Part shown: piece after piece, positions 59,339 through 64,000 of the stretch
How positions within the stretch are numbered: the first letter of the stretch is position 1
How the letters are laid out: every line of letters begins with the position of its first letter
Assembly: GCA_037179385.1 (NCBI GenBank)
Contig: CM074193.1
Coordinates: 3,555,547-3,619,546 of the forward strand
Length of the DNA stretch: 64,000 bases
Direction: 5' to 3'
Source: Holothuria scabra
Lineage: Eukaryota; Echinodermata; Holothuroidea; Aspidochirotida; Holothuriidae
Notes under the pieces: generated by a model
What the model was told of the DNA's origin: nothing
The model's database searches: none
The model's input: only the letters and a program-made list of their open reading frames with translations
Program-made: the position numbers and the translations under genes

Positions 59339-59453
59339 CTAGAATTCAATAGGGTCGTTTAACCAAACTTCCCCGGGAAAAGGCCATTTTCTCGGGTGAA
59401 ATATATATATGTCTTATGTCGCCTGATGGCTAAAACCTCCTATTGAATTCTAG
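59339..59453. repeat. Inverted repeat, 15-bp perfect arms
   Basis: ctagaattcaatagg (59339-59353) and cctattgaattctag (59439-59453) are exact complements. ctagaattca recurs at about 60004, suggesting the edge of an element in this repeat cluster. Confidence 0.75.
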
Positions 59454-59496
59454 CCTCATGGGTTACGAAGCTTTAGCACTCTTAATCATCATTACT

Positions 59497-59528
59497 CTTA
59501 TTTATCTATCTATCTGTCTGTCTGTCTG

Positions 59529-59588
<60 letters not shown>

Positions 59589-59592
59589 TATA
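59497..59592. repeat. Microsatellites (TCTA/TCTG)n and (TA)n
   Basis: Simple repeats. The 166-codon open frame crossing this and the next TA tract is an artefact of TA-rich sequence. Confidence 0.95.
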
Positions 59593-59780
59593 CTTCAAAG
59601 TTGTCAAATTTACGGACACCTAGCTTTTAACACGAACGGATGGCTGGCCATTGAAATAACGTTGTTTATATTTTTAGACGTTAGGGCGAAGACTTTTTCT
59701 TATGTATTTCATTGTTATTTTTTCGCCCTATGTACGCGCAGATATAACAATTTCCCCCTAAGGTGGGAATTAGCGTTATA
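59588..59780 (+). repeat. Dispersed repeat, second copy of 23995-24206
   Basis: Same ordered landmarks as the first copy, including aaggtgggaattagcgtt at the end. Both copies are bordered by (TA)n, here on both sides. Confidence 0.85.
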
Positions 59781-59826
59781 TATATATATATATATACATA
59801 TTTATACACACATATACATATATATA

Positions 59827-59920
<94 letters not shown>
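59781..59920. repeat. (TA)n microsatellite, long
   Basis: Over 100 bp nearly pure TA with a few CA interruptions. Confidence 0.97.
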
Positions 59921-59924
<4 letters not shown>

Positions 59925-60043
59925 CATGACGGAGAAACTGTAAAACAACGGTGCTACAGAATTGCAAGGCTGGATCTCCGAGGAGATACAAATAGCGGAA
60001 GGCTAGAATTCAGATAAATTAAACAGCCAAAAGGTTTGAAGTA

Positions 60044-60074
60044 GAGCTTTCGAGGAATACTACCTCTTTATCAA
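60044..60074 (-). ncRNA. Degenerate hammerhead-like motif (antisense)
   Basis: On the minus strand: TTGATAA, a GAGG/CCTC stem with a 7-nt loop, then GAAA. The order matches a hammerhead core, but two of the conserved CUGANGA positions are changed, so it would be inactive. Suggests an inverted fragment of a ribozyme-bearing retroelement. Confidence 0.3.
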
Positions 60075-60129
60075 TACTTGGTCAGAGAATGACAAGGAGT
60101 GAGAAATTTTGGAAGCTTTTAAAGGTGTT

Positions 60130-60320
60130 GACAATGGTCTCACCTCTATTGTGACAGGATAATCCTTCTTAAGGCAATTGAGCAGGTTGATTGACCGGGA
60201 GGGTCTGATCGGATTACTCGGGTGTAACCCATCAACACAAGGAAAATCCTCTTCAAAGTAATTAGAGAAATTGTTAGGCCGGAATGGCCTGATCGGATTA
60301 TTTTGGTTAGTATCATCAGT
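60130..60320. repeat. Diverged tandem repeat, two units
   Basis: aggataatccttcttaaggcaattgag..ggtctgatcggatta and ggaaaatcctcttcaaagtaattagag..ggcctgatcggatta form two related units of about 75-100 bp. Confidence 0.55.
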
Positions 60321-60369
60321 AAGCTGGTAAATCGCTTCTGATGTTCAAGCCGAAAGGCGATGTGGTTTT

Positions 60370-61569
60370 GAGATTTATGGGCAACTTCGAGCAAAAATTT
60401 CTGTCTCGACAAAATTTGAAACCACAAATTTGGTTACGCTTCATAGACGACATCTTCATGATCTGGCCCCACGGTGAAGACTGTCTAAAAAATTTTATTG
60501 AAAACATCAATTCGTTCCATCCCACCATCAAATTAACGGCCGACCATTCCTGGTCCAGTGTCCACTTCCTGGAAACCACTGTAACCATAGAAAATGGTTC
60601 ACTCAAAACAGACTTGTTCAACAAACCAACGGACAAGCACAACTACCTTCTACCCAGCAGTTGCCATCCTCCGCACTGCACCAAAAACATTCCGTACAGT
60701 CAAGCACTCCGCATAAAACGCATCTGTTCCTCCGAAACAGATTTTGACATTCCTTCGGTACCGCCGTTTATGCTCCACTAATAACATTTTTGTGGAAAAG
60801 GCCACTGAATTGGTTAACTTTTTTCTCAACAGAGGATATCCCTTTAAACTCCTCAACAATTACTTTCATAAAGTTCTTGCTACACCGAGGCATAATCTCC
60901 TTCGGTATCGCACAAAATCGAACTGTGACCGCATTCCCTAAGTCATCACATACCACCTATCCAATCGCACCCTTACCCACAATATCAAGAAATCTTGCGA
61001 CATACTCAGATCTGACCCCTCGATTTCTGAAATTTTCAGGGACCCCCCGATGATTGCTTATAAACAGCCACGTAATTTTAGAGCCATGTTAGTTTGCAAA
61101 ACCCTTCCCACTGTAGACAATCCCAAAACAGGCAACAGGAAGTGTAATAAACCCCGGTGCCAAGTTTGCAATCATTTAGAGCTTTCCCCCACCATTTACC
61201 ATCATGCTTCAGGTATAACTCTAAAACCGGGAGACTTCGATTGTGACTCATGTAATGTAGTTTATTTACTTTTCTGCACCCAATGTCCCTTAGCTACGTA
61301 CATAGGCGAAACAAGCAAAATTCAGACTTCGTTTTAATAATCACAAGCTCAGCATAAGAAAGAATAACCCTGGATTCCCGGTTGCCGAACACTTTAATCT
61401 CCCTCAGCATAACCTTTCCCATTTAAAGTGTGCCTTGTTGTACGGCAATTTTAAAAGCGCTCAGCAGAGATGCAACCGTGAGTTACAAACCATCATCTCA
61501 CTCAACAATCATAAATCGGGTCTGAATAGGGATTTGGCGTTCATGGGCACCCAAGCAGTTGATACCTAA
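60370..61569 (+). pseudogene. Penelope-like retroelement, 3' part of RT plus GIY-YIG endonuclease
   Basis: From about 60375: MGNFEQKFLSRQN, RFIDDIFMIW (60437 onward; catalytic Asp-Asp kept), FLETTVTIENGSLKTDL, NKPTDKHNYLLPSSCHPPH and ALRIKRICSSE match Penelope-family reverse transcriptase. The frame shifts near 60750, has a stop near 60940, continues with RKCNKPRCQVC (Cys motif), then NVVYLLFCTQCPLATYIGET (GIY-YIG endonuclease start, about 61250-61315), shifts again near 61325, and runs RFNNHKLSIRKN to a stop at 61567-61569. The first RT motifs are missing. Dead copy. RT and GIY-YIG together would have supported target-primed integration. Confidence 0.88.
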
Positions 61570-61630
61570 GCAAGGAAGCAGAACGAGTACGTGTATACAG
61601 TCTTTTTTTTGCACTAGTGTTTTTGTACAA

Positions 61631-61673
61631 CTGATGAAGGGCTGTGTAATTTAAGCCCGAAATATTTTGTATT
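61631..61673 (+). ncRNA. Hammerhead-ribozyme-like motif in Penelope element 3' end
   Basis: CTGATGA (61631-61637), stem II gggct/agccc, GAAA (61659-61662), then a 3-bp stem III around ttttg, placing the expected cleavage after 61673. Hammerhead motifs are known from Penelope-like elements, which fits the position about 60 bp after the coding region. Stem I is poorly supported here, so activity is uncertain. Confidence 0.6.
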
Positions 61674-61743
61674 CACGGATTTATATTGTAATTTAGTTGG
61701 AAATGAATGTATCTATTTTTTGTGTTCTTTTGTTATTTGGTTT

Positions 61744-62216
<473 letters not shown>

Positions 62217-62407
62217 CGGTGGAGTCAACATCGTTTTTTCACCTCAGCCAGATTTTCCAGCTTTACCAATTTGATTTATGTATATATATATACATATAGG
62301 TCGAAAGGAGTGTTAAAGTTCGATTTTGAAATTTAAATTAGTCCCAAGCATTGGCAGTAGCCCTAATGAACAAGGGAAATAAGAAATAAATTCAGAGAGA
62401 AAATTAA

Positions 62408-62471
62408 GTCACGGCCAGGACATGAACCCGGGTCTGTCGCGTACATGGCGACCGCCATCTGCCATCGTGAC
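62408..62471 (-). repeat. tRNA-like SINE head, minus copy, D-arm deleted
   Basis: Same anticodon-arm (gtcgccatgtacgcgac) and T-arm as the plus copy, but the gccgagtggttaaggc D-arm is shortened, removing box A. Confidence 0.75.
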
Positions 62472-62662
62472 ACTTGTGATTTTAGACGTAGACTAGGGTT
62501 CTTATACCTGCCGCCCTCCGACCTATTCATTCTACGTTCGATTTACCATACTTCGACCTACTGAATATTCAATTACCCCGCTTGGGAACTTACCATGGTA
62601 ACAGGAGAGGAAATTGAGTGCGGCAGGTATAAGAACCCTAGTCTACGTCTAAAATCACAAGT

Positions 62663-62733
62663 GTCACGATGGCCGAGTGGTTAAGGCGGTCGCCATGTAC
62701 GCGACAGACCCGGGTTCAAGTCCTGGTCGTGAC
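62663..62733 (+). repeat. tRNA-like SINE head, 71 nt, near-complete cloverleaf
   Basis: Acceptor gtcacga/tcgtgac pairs perfectly. D-arm gccgagtggttaaggc, anticodon stem gtcgc/gcgac with loop catgtac, T-arm ccggg-ttcaagt-cctgg. The base before the anticodon is A, not the invariant U, and no CCA-type isolated gene context exists, so it is a SINE promoter rather than a working tRNA. Confidence 0.75.
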
Positions 62734-63062
62734 TTAATTTTCTCTCTGAATTTATTTCTTATTTCCCTTGTTCATTAGGGCTAATGCCAATGCTTGGGAC
62801 TAATTTCAATTTCAAAATCGAACTTTAACACTCCTTTCTCCATTCTACGTTCGATTTACCATACTTCGACCTACTGAATATGCAATTACCCCGCTTGGGG
62901 ACTTACCATGGTAACAGGAGAGAAAATTTAGGGCGGCAATGCCGCAGTGTCACACCAATACTTCCTTACATTTCCACGCTTGGCGGGGCATACCTGTGAC
63001 GCAGTGATGGATAAACTGTCTCTCTCCGTACTTGAATTCATTCGACCGCATCTTCCGACAGC

Positions 63063-63145
63063 TGCTCACACAGCTCGATCGGCAAGGCGTACGTTCCCGG
63101 CTAAAGGGTTTTGAGGTTCCGTGGGTTCGAGTCCTGGGTGGAGCA
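63063..63145 (+). repeat. Second tRNA-like sequence (SINE head)
   Basis: Box A-like cagctcgatcggcaaggcg and a good box B (gggttcgagtcctgg). The ends tgctcac and gtggagca can pair. The anticodon region is ill-formed. Likely another SINE family. Confidence 0.5.
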
Positions 63146-63367
63146 CAGTTTTTCCATCATCTTTCGGTAGTAACGTCTTTCATAATAAGGCAAAGGTTGC
63201 CAATGTTATATTTAAATATTCTACAATTCCACAGTGGTGGAAATTCAATACATTTTTGGAGTCCTCTCTTGTGCAAATAACGGATAGTCTATTGTTAACG
63301 TTAGGATTAAGGAAGCAGGAACAAAAGAAAACTCACTGAGGTCCTCGAGTTGTGCGTAAAAACAACA

Positions 63368-63412
63368 TCTGTATGTGTGTTTGGGTGTGTGTGGATGCGT
63401 TTGTGTGTGTGT
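63368..63412 (+). repeat. GT-rich microsatellite
   Basis: Interrupted (TG)n tract. Confidence 0.85.
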
Positions 63413-63688
63413 GTTCAAATAAAAAGACGTCTCCGAAATATAAGCGTTTCTCATATCATATATGGCAGGCGGCATCAGGGTATATCGGGTAAATTTGCTT
63501 CATGATTTTCCTTTTTCATCATGTTTGGATAGATGTGTTATGTCGAAACTGAGTCGGATTTAAAAAAAAAAAAAGGGAATTTTTGAAGTAGCTGGCAACA
63601 CTTTGTCTTACTTGGTTTTCACATTTTAAATTTTAACAGAAATTTTAAAGTCACTGCTATCAATGCTTTTGTATCTTTTCTGTTACAG

Positions 63689-63715
63689 GAAGGACTGGAG
63701 CTGAAGAACCTGCAG
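63689..63715 (+). CDS. Short exon, 27 nt (GRTGAEEPA)
   Basis: Acceptor tgtatcttttctgttacag (strong), donor gtgaca. Phase 1-1 gives G-R-T-G-A-E-E-P-A. Last exon in view; no stop codon, so the gene probably continues beyond the window. Confidence 0.58.
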
Positions 63716-63816
63716 GTGACAACAATAATTTGTACCTTCTATAACTACCACCTTCCCCAAAAGTCTAGTTAGAAAAAAGTAAAATATACATTTCGTCCTC
63801 TAATGCGACCTTTGTA

Positions 63817-63850
63817 CCCAGTAGCGGAGCTAGGGGTTCTGGTCAAAGGG
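63817..63850. repeat. Single hAT-like terminal motif
   Basis: cagtagcggagctagggg resembles the openings at 26850 and 47637. The other end would be outside the window or is lost. Confidence 0.35.
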
Positions 63851-64000
63851 GACGAAAATGGACTTAGAAACCTTAAAAGAGCACTGGAAGGCAATTTTGG
63901 TGCTTCAAAGTTGCTGTCGCCAACCTGACCACATGGTAGCTCTGTTGCATCTACATCCTTTGACAGCTTATTCCATTTCTCTTACATATTGTTGTCAAGT

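Larger units (their letters stand above)
62302..62840. mobile_element. Inverted pair of tRNA-derived SINEs
   Basis: About 215 bp at the left (from gaaaggagtgttaaagttcg) is the reverse complement of the right (ending cgaactttaacactcctttc). Each arm contains a tRNA-like head and the tail tctctctgaatttatttctt..gttcattagggct. A 95-bp centre separates the arms, and a second copy of that centre (cattctacgttcgatttacc) follows at 62841-62935. Confidence 0.85.

Noticed and set aside
59443..59943. 166-codon plus-strand open frame
   Set aside because: Most of it is Tyr-Ile from (TA)n. It is a simple-sequence artefact.
62663..62733. Functional tRNA gene
   Set aside because: The anticodon loop lacks U33, and it is embedded in an inverted SINE pair with a shared 3' tail.

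Overview
The window looks like AT-rich nuclear DNA from an invertebrate animal. It has long non-coding stretches, GT..AG-bounded short exons, L1-like, CR1/Jockey-like and Penelope-like retroelement remnants, tRNA-derived SINEs, several TIR elements and (TA)n microsatellites. Nothing bacterial is present: no operons and no long intact genes. A marine deuterostome such as an echinoderm is my best guess from general repeat flavour, at low confidence. No protein here identifies the species.

The main content is one putative plus-strand gene built from very short exons, from about 2.1 kb to at least 63.7 kb, probably continuing past both ends. I find about 36 candidate exons of 12-75 nt. All are flanked by AG and GT (one by GC), all have a length divisible by three, and all are read in phase 1-1 (a final G of one exon plus the first two bases of the next make the junction codon). 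Any exon can therefore be skipped or joined without loss of frame. The 5' part (2.1-3.8 kb and 24.8-32.3 kb) alternates exons of 12-15 nt (AIGF, ANGL, ANGPP, ANGLP) with 18-24 nt exons (DASPGP, GASPSP, EFGSTDTP). The middle (34.2-55.0 kb) is an array of 36-42 nt exons encoding variants of G/D-ETQDTAKTTTPSS, a Thr/Ser/Pro-rich mucin-like repeat. The 3' part (57.7, 58.2 and 63.7 kb) has three unrelated exons that keep the same phase; two encode Asn/Lys/Arg/Gln-rich sequence. No signal peptide or membrane segment is in view, so secretion is an inference from composition only. The architecture resembles the micro-exon genes described in schistosomes, though no homology is claimed.

The array grew by tandem duplication at several scales: about 1.28 kb units with two exons each (28.8-32.6 kb), a 356 bp duplication with one exon (45.8-46.5 kb), a 3 x 454 bp intron repeat starting at a splice donor (44.1-45.5 kb), and a roughly 916 bp higher-order repeat of four exons (53.4-55.0 kb). 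Some copies have decayed: two frameshifted 41-nt exons, one with a lost acceptor, one with a 2-nt insertion.

Other regions: 3.8-24.7 kb is a long gap (intron or intergenic) holding TIR elements (10.1-11.3, 15.9-16.8, 20.2-20.7 kb), an old minus-strand L1-like copy (18.5-20.1 kb) and a CR1/Jockey-like fragment (22.4-23.8 kb). A better-preserved 5'-truncated L1-like copy (49.9-52.1 kb, minus) sits inside an intron of the array. From 59.3 to 63.2 kb lies a repeat cluster: (TA)n tracts, a Penelope-like element with a hammerhead-ribozyme-like 3' motif, a long near-perfect palindrome and an inverted pair of tRNA-like SINEs.
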